Made by a program: the position numbers and the translations under genes. From positions 24,695,684 through 24,759,683 of the forward strand of contig OZ023208.1 of the NCBI GenBank assembly GCA_963995525.1: DNA of 64,000 nucleotides. Direction: 5' to 3'. Each line of letters opens with the position of its first letter. The stretch's first letter is position 1. Below the pieces are notes generated by a model. It searched no databases, had not been told where the DNA came from, and worked only from the letters and a program-made list of their open reading frames with translations. Below are positions 35,901-47,900 of this stretch, one piece after another. This DNA comes from Escarpia spicata. Taxonomy: Eukaryota; Annelida; Polychaeta; Sabellida; Siboglinidae.

Positions 35901-38900
35901 TTTACTAGTAACATTGTCAGATTCCCCCGTAGTTAATATATATGCAGCAGACATAACATGTGTTGCATGCCATTTTATTTCAAAGTTAAAAATGCTTTCT
36001 GTTGTAGTGCTTGTCAGATTGGGGCCATTTCTGTGTCTCTGGACGACTGTATATTCATCAACAACTCAGATGACCCAGACAGTTGTGATGGGGCATACGT
36101 GGCAAGAGTTCTTGATCTCTTTGATATTGGTGAGTGCTGGCTAATAAACGTGTTTAAAATTCCCATTTCACCAGTCCCGTTCTAGAAACATTTGGTAAAA
36201 AAACTAACATCCACTTTAAAATGTGGTATTTGATAACATTATCGGACAAACTTACAAATAAACTAATAACAGTAGAGTAGTCCCTGCCTTCAGCACAGAT
36301 AATAATAATATATTTAATTTGTTATAGCGCCAGATCCACAATTGTTCATGGCGCTTTACATCATGCGTCACGTTAATTAAACTACAATATTAGTACTAAC
36401 ACAGTCATTTAAACTACAAAGTGTGCCATACAATAGTAATAAAAATATAATAAATAACTTAAGTAAAAGGCAATCAAATATTTGGAATATGATAATAAGA
36501 TGTTAACTTATAATAAACAAAGTACGATATAATATAATTAATAAATTACACTGCATAAGTTAATCATTAAAATATAGCAGTATAAAATCAAAGAAATAAA
36601 TAGTTCTAAAATATTACTGATATAAATAAGTCCACTGGATCTCTGAGTGCAGTCACAAACAAGCCACTAGCGTTCATCTAGAATTATATTCTAAATAAAT
36701 GTGTTTTTAGTTGACATTTAAAATTGCCAAGAGTGTCCGAAAATTTCATGTAATTAGGTAGAGTGTTCCAGAGAGTTGCAGCGGCCACCGCGAACAAACT
36801 GTCACCAGCTTTGACACGAGTACGCGTTACGGACAACATGTTGTTGTCAGCAGACCGCATGTTGTTGTCAGCGGGTCCAGGCATAAGTGTCCTGACATTG
36901 CAGGTGTCCACTCATCAGTATAACTGGTACATGGACATGGTAGAAATACATCTATGCATTATTTAATAGTAATTAAACCTGTGCATATTTATGATCACTA
37001 TATTACTGTGATGTACTAAAATAAACAGTTGGTCTTGAAGTCATAATATTGTCCGCCCGGCCAGGTCCGCCTGACTCTCGCTTGCTATCTGTGATTTGCG
37101 ATGGTATCGGATGGCGTTGTAGTCTTGAAGAAGTTGCTGTGCGATAGATACAATATTGTGTAAATTAGTATTCTCGAACGATTTAGATTTTTCTTTGCTA
37201 AAATACTTTGTAGCTAATTCATTCATATGTTCATGAATTTGGCTGCTGCCTACAAGATAAAAAATAAAAACCTGGAGATGAGCAACCAAATATTTAAATC
37301 GGTTGACACACTCGGCACAAATGTTTATTAAACATTAAAAACTAGAACAGGTACAAACCATAATTATCTCATGTCGTCTTTCATTCATTGTCAAGAGATT
37401 TATGAATGCATGTATTGTATGTCACTTGATAATGTGATCAAATGTTTCATTTACTAGCACCCAGTTTATCTTTTTTCCCACTGGTCAATCATGCCGTTTG
37501 GCATAATGGAGCATCATTTTTATGATGCTTCCTTATTATTTCACCGCAAATTAGAATTAATGTTGGACTGCATTGAAAACAATTGATCTGAATCTTGTAT
37601 GCTTCGTATTTGTGAATCTTAATTGCAGTTTAAACATAGCAAAAGGCAACACAAAGATGAAGCATTCGCTGGGGCTGGAGGTTCGAAGCCATGTTGGCAT
37701 CAGCGAACGTGATTGATACAAGCGCAAAATAAACTTGCTCCACATTAACTGTGCTTACGGTTTATTGAGTATCATCAAAGAAATTCTACATAGTTTGGAC
37801 AAACACAAGGAGAACAGCGAGGAAAACAAGGTCGTCATTACGCTGAGTACACTTGTACTTTGTGTTTTGTTGGCAAAGTTTGTCCGCCATTTTCTAAACA
37901 GATTCAGCAAAAACGTTGAATTAATTAATACTGTCCGTCTTAGCAGGGACATATATCCAACATGTCCTGTCCGGTGTCCGCATTAAGCAGGTGTCCCCTC
38001 ATCAGAGGGACATTAACATGGTAACAGAGTCCGTACATTGAGGAACTGTCCCGACATAGCAGGTGTCCGCTGGTCAGAGCGTCCGCTGAAGGCAGGGACT
38101 ACTGTAGAATATGTTGAAAAAAAATTGTCAAATATGGCAGATTTCACTCGATGTGGTAATAAAATGTGAGACTTGATTTAAAGTCAAATGCATGCATCTT
38201 TGTCTGCTTATCCTGTCAAACAAGAAATATTTAATGGAGTTTTCATGTCATTTCCTCTTTTCCAACTCTCTACAGCCCCTGTATAGAACTGTTGTTTTCG
38301 TTGTTGAGGTGTTGGAGGGAACAAGAGTTGCCGGGCGACGGTGAAGTGGTATATTCGGTGTAATGAGCTGCCGCATCGACTGCAGAAGATGGTTCGTAGT
38401 CGCAGTGAAGTCTTCATCAACCTTGCAAACTTCCACAACGAGGTTGAGTTGGATTCGGTGTTGGATGTGTGCCAGGTATGTCGGTCCTATGAACCCATAT
38501 ATTTCGGGGCCTTATCCACATTGCATGGTCTGTGATCGGGTTTTACATGAAGTTTTAAATTTTATTCTTCATATAGTACAGGATTCTACTTATGTGTCGA
38601 GGTGTCATATCATCCCATTTATAATCTAGTCAAGGTTACTCTTGTCTCTGGAGAATAGGATCAATAATTTCACTGATTGCTTTACCACATTATAACAGAG
38701 AAGTAGATATGACAAGGATTATATAGTACCATAACATTAATGATAATTATCTTCAGGTCATGTGTTCTTATTACCATACAGGTTTGTTTCCTGATGCTAA
38801 ACATTCTGTAATCAGTCATTAGTGTTGATCATAATCCAGATAATGTTAGTGTTGATCATAATCCGGATAATGTTAGTGTTGATCATAATCCGGATAATGT

Positions 38901-41900
38901 TAGTGTTGACCATAATCCAGATAATGTTAGTGTTGATCATAATCCGGATAATGTTAGTGTTGACCATAATCCAGATAATGTTAGTGTTGATCATAATCCG
39001 GATAATGTTAGTGTTGATCATAATCCGGATAATGTTAGTGTTGACCATAATCCAGATAATGTTAGTGTTGATCATAATCCAGATAATGTTAGTGTTGATC
39101 ATAATCCAGATAATGTTAGTGTTGATCATAATCCAGATAATGTTAATGTTGATCATAATCCAGATCTTTCAACACCGTAAGTTCTTAGTTCCTGCCTTCC
39201 TCTCCAGGTGGACCACCTTCCTCCTGATTACATCCCGGATGTGTGTCTTGACGACCAAAATCGCACCAATACGAAGTGGTTCTTCGCCCGACACGGCTTT
39301 GATGGCAGAAAGTTTATTTCCCTCAATTTGTCTCCCCGACGCAACAAGTTTCGTGCCTCTGCTGCGAAGAAACATTCGTCAAAGCCAAAAGAACTTGACA
39401 CATCTTCGCGGATGGCTACTGATAAAGGAAACCTGAAGTGTGCCTACTCTGATGACAGCACAAATGGCGTCCCACTGTCAAAACACGCCAGTGCAGAAAA
39501 TGTAAAGAAACAGCCAGGTTTGTAATTAGCTGGATGATTCCCTGAGAAGTCGAGATGGTGTGTGATTGAACAGGTCTGCCAGGAAGTAAAGTGTAAAGTG
39601 CTTTGAGCAATCCTGAGGACTGGATACTGCGCTATATAAGAACTTACCTTTTAAGTATAATGTGTAATTACAGTCTAAGTACGGTTTTATTTAATATGAA
39701 CAGTGATCAGTAAATAGACCAATGCTAGGGGTGGCACTTTGATTTCAAAAAATTTAGACACAAAAAGCAGGGAAGAGTTCATGGAAACGCAGCTTTCCGC
39801 ATTTAGGGAATCCAATTGGGTCATTCCTGTAATTCGTCCAGATCCGATGTGAATTTTGTTGGGATTTATATATGGGGGAGGGTCGCAAAGCTGAATAAAA
39901 ATCAGAAAACTTGGGTGTAAACCGTCGTACTTGTTCCAAACGTAGTACTGTTATATGCCCTCTGATTGCTCAAGAGATATAATCCGGCCGGATACCCATT
40001 AAGTGCTTAGCATTATGAAAGGCTATTTGATAATTCAAATTTAATTACGTCAATGTATTTTGTTTCCATTTGGGAACTCCGGAGAAACACCAAATTAGCA
40101 TCACTGTAGGTTAATAATCAGGTCATTTCCTGACTTGACAATGACAGTGGCATGTTGGTGGAGCATATCGAACTAACTTATAATCAAAGTTTTTTAGTTT
40201 GGTACTGTTTGAAACTAATAATAAATATTTTTATACACAATATCGCTATGGAAGAGTTTGGTATCTCTGTTTCGTTTACTGCGTTTTGATGTTCCCGCTA
40301 CGTGGAAACAGTGTTCTCACTGCTGGTAGGCAAGGAACCCGTGTGCTTATTGGCAGCCTCGTGCTTGTACTATATCCAACTACATCATGAAACTTCTGGA
40401 CAAATTCGACGAGGTTCGCTTTCGAGAAATTGACGAAACACTCAGAAACAAATTTCGAGCAACATTGTTAGAGAAAACTGTCGAAATAGATGTCGGTAGT
40501 GCCAAGAAAATAACTGACATAGTGAAGTACGGTGGGCATGGTTTTGTGTCAATAAGGGACCACATTCTTACTGATAAACGCTACAATGATTACATTGTAA
40601 AGTAGAAACATGGCCCAACAGGTCTCAAAAGATTAACTACAATTACGTTTGTCAACGTGCGGTATCTTGTTATTGTCAGTTATGCAACTGATTTAATTAT
40701 TAATAAATTGAATATATCTTTAAAAGAATTGGTCCAACTTTTTTTATAATTTCAAAAGAGCGCCAAAGCTTTTGAAATGCTAATAGTTTATCTATATAGA
40801 CAGTCAACAGCCTGACAGTACCAATTATATATGATGGTTGGGTGGTAGAATGTGAAAAAAACATGAAAATAATTCCAGATGTTACTCCTTACTAAGTCTA
40901 AGGTCTTACCTTGTTAGAATGGCTCTAACCCAAACCCATTAAAAAATGGCTTACGGCACCCTCCACCACGAACCACAGCTAGAAAGCACTGGCAGTGCTC
41001 ATACTTGATACCTTGTTCCACTTGTAACTTGTTCCGCTTGATCTCATAAATTTTCAGCGGTTTTGATAAAATGTCACTCATCCCTGCAAAATTTAATTAT
41101 TGTAAGAGTGGTTTAAAGGAGTTGATGAGGTTTATCACAAACACTTGTACTGATATATATATAATATATGTTTTGCTCTATTGAAATGCAAGGAATTTTA
41201 TAATTCACTTTACATTTTAACTTCGCTGAATTCATTTGACAGGTTTATATAAGGAGAAATTTGTAATATAGTTCTGTAAAAAAATGGCAATATCTAAATT
41301 TGGCAGAAATAAGCAGTAGGAAGGAGCGCTACAGCTACAAGACGGAGCAAGTCCTGGACATCCTGCTGAGTGACGATGAAGACCGCCTGTCGGACGCCTC
41401 ATCTGATGGCTCTAAAGGGTACGGAAGCTGTTCTCTCTGATGAGTTTTTGTTTTAATACACTGGCGTTTGAACTTTGAATTTTCGGGGGGCTGAGGCTCA
41501 CCAAAAACCTACAATTGCGCCTCCCACCTGAGCCTCCCCCAAAACCCACCTTCAAGCTCTCAAAAAACCTCCAGTTGCTGGCGCTTGAACTTGGTGAATT
41601 TTTGGGGGGCTGAGGCTCACCAAAAACCTACAATTGCACCGACCACTCGAGGCTACCCCAAAACCCAACGTCAGGCTCTCCAAACAACATGCATGCCCTT
41701 AATGCCTAAAAACCTACTTTCAAGCTCTCAAAAAACCTCCTATTTGCACCCCAAAAAGCACCCCTTATGGGGGCCTAATTCTGTCTCCAGCCCCCACCAA
41801 AAATATTGGGGGTTGAGCCACCCAACCCCCCAGTTCTGACACCTATGAGATAATATCTAACCGTTTGGACCTTCAACAAATTTTGGTTACATTTCTTTTT

Positions 41901-44900
41901 CCCTGCCTATTTGACATGAAACAGGAACATTTCAGGTTAGTAAGTACGTAATTTCTAATGTGTTTTCAAAAATATCTTATGAGGATGCACATTATATGTG
42001 GCATTACATGGTTATTTTATGCCACGTTTGGGCTGACTTGTTGTCGGTCTGCTGTCAGGATGGTCCGGCTTGAGGTTTACATGGTTACTATTGTGTAGAC
42101 GAATCATGATATGATATTTCTCTGACTGTTGTAGTATTGTGCATATTTCACTTCAGATATATGTTTCTTATGATCTTGTGATGTGTAGAAATGCTAAAAT
42201 AATGTACTATGAAAACATTCACTACTTTATTATTCACATGAAATTTCATAAAAACCACTTAAATGGATGAGGAAGCTTCCTGACGTTAAAGATACAATGT
42301 GCTTATGACATTGTACATGTTATGAACATGTGTGACACCCATCACATCATGTCATTACAGATCCAGTGATTCCCTCAAGATCGTGATATCCCGTGTCGAC
42401 ACGACCTGGAACTCTCGTCCGGTGCGAACTGCGGCGAGCATCGGCAAGAGTCCTCGATTGTTTGGCCACTACGTAATGCACCTAGGTGAGGAAGCTTCCT
42501 CCTCCCCTGGAGAGGAAAAGAAATCGGCTCGGCGATCTCTCCTGTACAGCAAAAACAACACCGAACCAACTCCTCCAAATAAGCACCATATCGAAACATC
42601 ACATCTGTCAAAAAGAAAGGCCCGGGCAGATTCTTCAGAAGAAGACTTATCCCTAACACCAAAACGCCGCCGCCTGGTGGACAATAATGAAGGTCGGCGT
42701 AGTAGTAGTAAAGTTGCAGGCCGAGATAGCGACCCACCTCGGAAAACTCCAAGCCGAACAAAAAAGACGGATTCGTCGGTTGATAGAACAGTGGTGACAC
42801 CTAGTAGCAGAACACCTTGTAGAAGTCAAGAAATGGCAAAAAACTCCAACAGAAGAATTACAGCCGAGAAAAGCAGTGAATCAGCGAGGACACCTAGTAG
42901 TAGAAAGTCTCATAGAAGCGAAACTCCAAAGATACCTAGTGGGGGAACGACATCCAAGAAAGGTGTCGAGACACCAAAGTCATCCAGGAGCAAACCTTCG
43001 TCTCGGAGAAGCTTGGCATTAGAGGACAGGACTCCAGGGAAGGGAAGTCGACGCACTTTGGTGTCAGAGGTCGTGTTCCAGTCCGACTCCACTGGACAAG
43101 TGTCTGTGGAAAGTGGTGAGACACGAACGTCCCGACTAAGACCCAGGTAAGTCCATTGGATTTGTGTTTGAAGGCTTTGTCTAGGTAAAGTCACCTCGGT
43201 AGTACAGCTACCTCGCAATTAAAGTCACCCTGCGACAGTCCCAGTTTATTTCCATATAGAGTAAAGTATAGGAAATCATCCTCGCGCGCCAGGGGTCACT
43301 GCGAGAATGTAGGAAATTAGTCCAGTCCCGGGGCTGACCTTAATAGGGAGGTTCTACTGTATATATTTTCGAAAGATTTTCATTTAATTAATACATTAAT
43401 CTAATAAAAAGAGGTGTTCTAATTTTTTGTTAACGGTGGCATACAAAGTCATCAATGGAACTCAAGCTCAAGAGATATTTCAGTTGTGGTAATGCTGTTG
43501 TAAAATCCCTGTATCTGTACCAATGACGTCAGTGAAGCCATGGCACATTGACACGAGAGGACGTCTGACATTGTTCTTTAGGACACCCAAGAATCTTGCA
43601 GAGAGCTCATCAGATGAAGAAGATACACACCAGAGACAAAGACTGCCTCGTGGTTCCACAACCCCAAAGGTAACCCTCCAAGTTCTCCCTTTGCTATGAC
43701 TTACAAGTAAACCTGTTCATTATGTTCTACAACCAGGCCTCCCCCCACCACATTAAAATCATCGGAAACTGTAAGAAATTCACGAGATTTTTTCAAAATT
43801 GCTTTGTCACCGAAAATATGTATATATATATATGTGTTCCTTTCTCTTATGAAGACTTGGCACATGCCCTATTCATGATATAATGTCGAATGATTCTGGT
43901 TTGTTGAGCCTCTGAACTTAGGCTCCTGAGGATATGGGCACTGCAATACTTTTTATTATAAATTAGCCTCATTTAGTAGTAATTTTACTAGATGCCTCAT
44001 GTATAGACTTCTGTGCAATACTCCAAATAAGCAATGAAAACGTGTGTTTTCTGAAGAGGAATGCAATTGTTGGACACATCGTGTGTTAGAGCACATGGAG
44101 AAAGTGAAACTAAAATGCATGTTTTGTGTTGAGAGAATACATTAATAATAAGGTAACTTCTATTGCGCCTAAATCCTTGGAAACCAAGCTCAGAGGCACA
44201 TCAAAAGAAAAGTGTTGGTCAGTCTCAAAATAGATCAGCAGTATTCAAGTTGTCAACAGATAGATGGACACGCCAGAGTGCTGTGGTGGATAAGCACATA
44301 TAAAGATATGTTATTCCAGCAAGTTATTCAGCATGTTATTTCAAGTTATTTTCCGTTTTTCAATCAGACACCAAGAACACCAAAATCAATGATATCCAAG
44401 ATGCAGCCGATGACCCCCACACTGAGACTGAGAAAGAAACTTTGTGAGAATTTGGAACAAAACGCAGACTCAGATTTCTCAGCCAACGAAGATGAAGCTG
44501 ACGATGAATCGGTCTGTTCTGGATCATATCGCGGCTCTCGCAGGAAGGCTGCTTCAACGACACCCAAGGTACGGAGGCCAGACACGGAGAAAGAAAAGTA
44601 AAACGACATTGTACCTTCCCTAAGGCGTGTGGAGTAATTAAGAAAACGTAAAGTAAATTGGAATTAGATTGGGTGCTGTTGTTTGCCTCGGATACATTTG
44701 CTCTGATTCACTCTGCTGTGTAAAATGAGAACCATTGCAAATGGTGACAACATTATGATTGAACATTCTATGTGGGTAATACACTATTCCATTACGCAAG
44801 ATAATTAACATCGGAAACAGTGAATTGACTCGTCAATATCATTTCTAGCCTCAATCTCACGATATCACCCGGCCGACCGGGTGTAGCAAAATGCAAAAAC

Positions 44901-47900
44901 CCTCCCATCATGCATCTGATACTGCCTCGTTTCCAATTTCATTCTATCGTTTGCTGAGACACATGCGTTTTTGGCGTGTCATAATAATATATATTTTCCT
45001 TGGTTCTATGGAGTGTTTAAAAAAAAGTTGTATTTTATGTCATTTGTAAGATTACGTTCTTACTGCATATGGACGGATTTTAGCGTCAGCTATTTATAGT
45101 CCAGATCAGCATAGTTCGGTATATAGACCGAGACACATTTTCATTTAACTTTTAGTTTGATGTAGTTCCTAGTCTGAAATGACATAGTAGGTTACTGTCG
45201 CCTTTTTAGGTGGGCTGACTACACTTAAAAGTATGTTTAGTTACAGTTGGGAATTTTTTTTTGGGAATTTTGCAACATGTCGGGTCAAATTCTCCGGTTC
45301 TGTCGCAGCTGTATTATCACCCACTCACTTTGTTGTGCCAGTCACTTCTTTGCCACGCAACAACGTGTTATTGGTTTCTGTTGGTGTGCGTATGTCACAA
45401 TAAAGAGTGATTGTTTAGTCAGCATTTTTGCAAGATGAGTAAAATAAGTAATTCTCTGACAAGGCTAGTTGCTCAAATTCTGTTATTGTGTCGGGAGAGA
45501 GAAATTTATATTCCTGGCATCAGGAATGTTCTGGCAGATTCTCTTTCGAGGAGAGGTCAAATTCAGTCAACAGAATGGGAGTATCAGAGATGGATCCGTT
45601 TGCAACCAAACAGAACACTCGTCTTCCTCTCTTTGTCTCATCAATCCCCGATCCATCTGCAATAGCGGTGCACGGGTTGTCGCTGAGTTGGGTACAGATG
45701 TGGGGATACGCTTATCCTCTACATGCACTGATTCCAGCAGTGTTGCAGAAGATTCAACACGACCAATGTCGGATCATACTGGTTGCCCCTCTTTGGGCGG
45801 AAGCACGTTGGTTCATAGACCTACTAGCTATGTTGGTAGATCTACCACAGTCACTGCCACCTCTCCCAGATCTACCACAGTCACTGCCACCTCTCCCAGA
45901 TCTACCACGGTCACTGCCACCTCTCCCAGATCTACCACGGTCACTGCCACCTCTCCCAGATCTACCACGGTCACTGCCACCTCTCCCAGATCTACCACGG
46001 TCACTGCCACCTCTCCCAGATCTACCACGGTCACTGCCACCTCTCCCAGATCTACCACGGTCACTGCCACCTCTCCCAGATCTACCACGGTCACTGCCAC
46101 CTCTCCCAGATCTACCACGGTCACTGCCACCTCTCCCAGATCTACCACGGTCACTGCCACCTCTCCCAGATCTACCACGGTCACTGCCACCTCTCCCAGA
46201 TCTACCACGGTCAATGCCACCTCTCCCAGATCTACCACGGTCAATGCCACCTCTCCCAGATCTACCACGGTCACTGCCACCTCTCCCAGATCTACCACGG
46301 TCACTGCCACCTCTCCCAGATCTACCATGGTCACTGCCACCTCTCCCAGATCTGCTGTATCAGGGCAATCTCGACCACAGAGACCCCTCCAACTTGCGGC
46401 TTCACGCACTATTATTATCAGGGAAGCCCTTAGAAATAGAGGCTTTTCAGAACAAGTTGCCGATCACACATCGCAACTGCTATGGGCTTCTATGAATCTA
46501 AGTGGCGGAGTTTTGTGAATTGGTGTAGTACAAGGAAAGCTAATCCATTCTCTGCCTCTTCAGCTTTAGTGGGCGATTTCATTCTTTACCTCTATAATGA
46601 GAAGAAACTAGCTATTTCTACTATTGAGAGATACAGAATGGCTATAGCAAGTGCCTTGTGCACCACTACTGGTGCGGAGGTGGGTCGTTGTGTCACTCTC
46701 AGGGCTCTGATTAGAAATCTTGGAGTTGACCAGGCCAACATTCGTCGTCCTCTGCCAGACTGGGACCTGTTCTTGGTTCTCAAGTGACTGTCACAAGCTC
46801 CTTTTGAACCCTTAGAGTTTGCTTCTTTGAAGCTTTGACCTAGAAAACTGCCTGTTTAGTCTCACTTGCTTCTGGCAGTAGAAGGAGTGAGTTACACACC
46901 TTTTTGTTTTCTTCCTTCGGTTGGAAGCCAGACTGGTCTATAACTTTTTCAGTTAGCCCTTCCTTTCTGGCAAAAACCCAGTTAGCAGAGAAGGGTGCAG
47001 AAACGTTACTGTCCATTTCTGTTCCTGCTCTCACTAACATGAGGGGACATGTGAGAAGATCTTCTACTGTGTCCTGCAAGAAGATCTACTGGGCAGTGAA
47101 AATTTACCTCCACAGAACCAAGGAAACTCGAAATAATGTGAGATTATTTGTTATATCATTTCAACTGAACCATAAAGAGGATATATCCCCAGTTACTTTA
47201 TCTGGATGGATAAGAAATTCAAATTCGTTTTGTTATAAACTGGAAGGTACAAGATTGGCCTTCTTTAAACAAGCTTCCATGCAGCAGACTGTAGCTGCAG
47301 AAACTTGGAAGTCATCGAACACCTTTATGTCATACGATTTGAAGGACATGAATGGCCAGATATCTCGTCTGGCACCACTTGTGATTGCGGGAGTTTCCCT
47401 GATGTATGTGAGTTATCTTCCCACCATCCTAACTCTTGATTCATTCATTGTTTCCGATGGTAATTATCTGGCGTAATGGAATTTTTAGTATTAAAATATA
47501 TTTCCATTAGCCTAGATACTTACCATCGGACCTTCTAGGACCCGTCCTACCTTCCCCGCGTCAAATACCTCACTCTGCGTTAGATAATCAAAAAAATTGA
47601 GAACGAGGCAGTATCAGATGCATGATGGGAGAGGGTTTTTGCGTTTGGTTCACCCGGTCAGCCGGGTGGTATGGTGTGATCAATACAATTCATTGTTACC
47701 GATGGTAAGTATCTAGGGTGATGGAAATATATTTTAATACTAAAAATTAATTCATTGTTTTAACTTAAATATAGTGTTATCTATTATTCTTTATGGTATT
47801 GTGAACATTGACATTTTTATAACTATTGCATAGAGTTGCATAATTGTTCCCTGCTGAAAATTGGTTTGCGTTAAAATTCACACAGTTCATCTCCTTAGTA

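Larger units (their letters stand above)
44862..47751 (+). mobile_element. Degenerate DIRS-type (tyrosine recombinase) retrotransposon in ORC1 intron 8
   Basis: Protein remnants, in order: RNase H end and following DIRS domain (about 45460-46500: [45 protein letters not shown]), then tyrosine recombinase N-part (46482-46787: [20 protein letters not shown]) and C-part (46904-47476: [27 protein letters not shown]). The gag and reverse transcriptase parts are missing and the recombinase is split by a frame break, so it is inactive. Inverted repeats at 44862-44935 and 47601-47680, plus a second pair (about 47483-47536 and 47697-47751), fit DIRS architecture. It carries its own 30-bp minisatellite. 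Confidence 0.85.

Noticed and set aside
38275..38308. Earlier acceptor for ORC1 exon 3 (tctctacag)
   Set aside because: The frame then contains TGA at 38305-38307 before the conserved BAH peptide.
38822..39436. ORF joining the 27-bp repeat to the exon 4 region
   Set aside because: It is in a different frame from the conserved ORC1 peptide of exon 4 and starts in repeat DNA.
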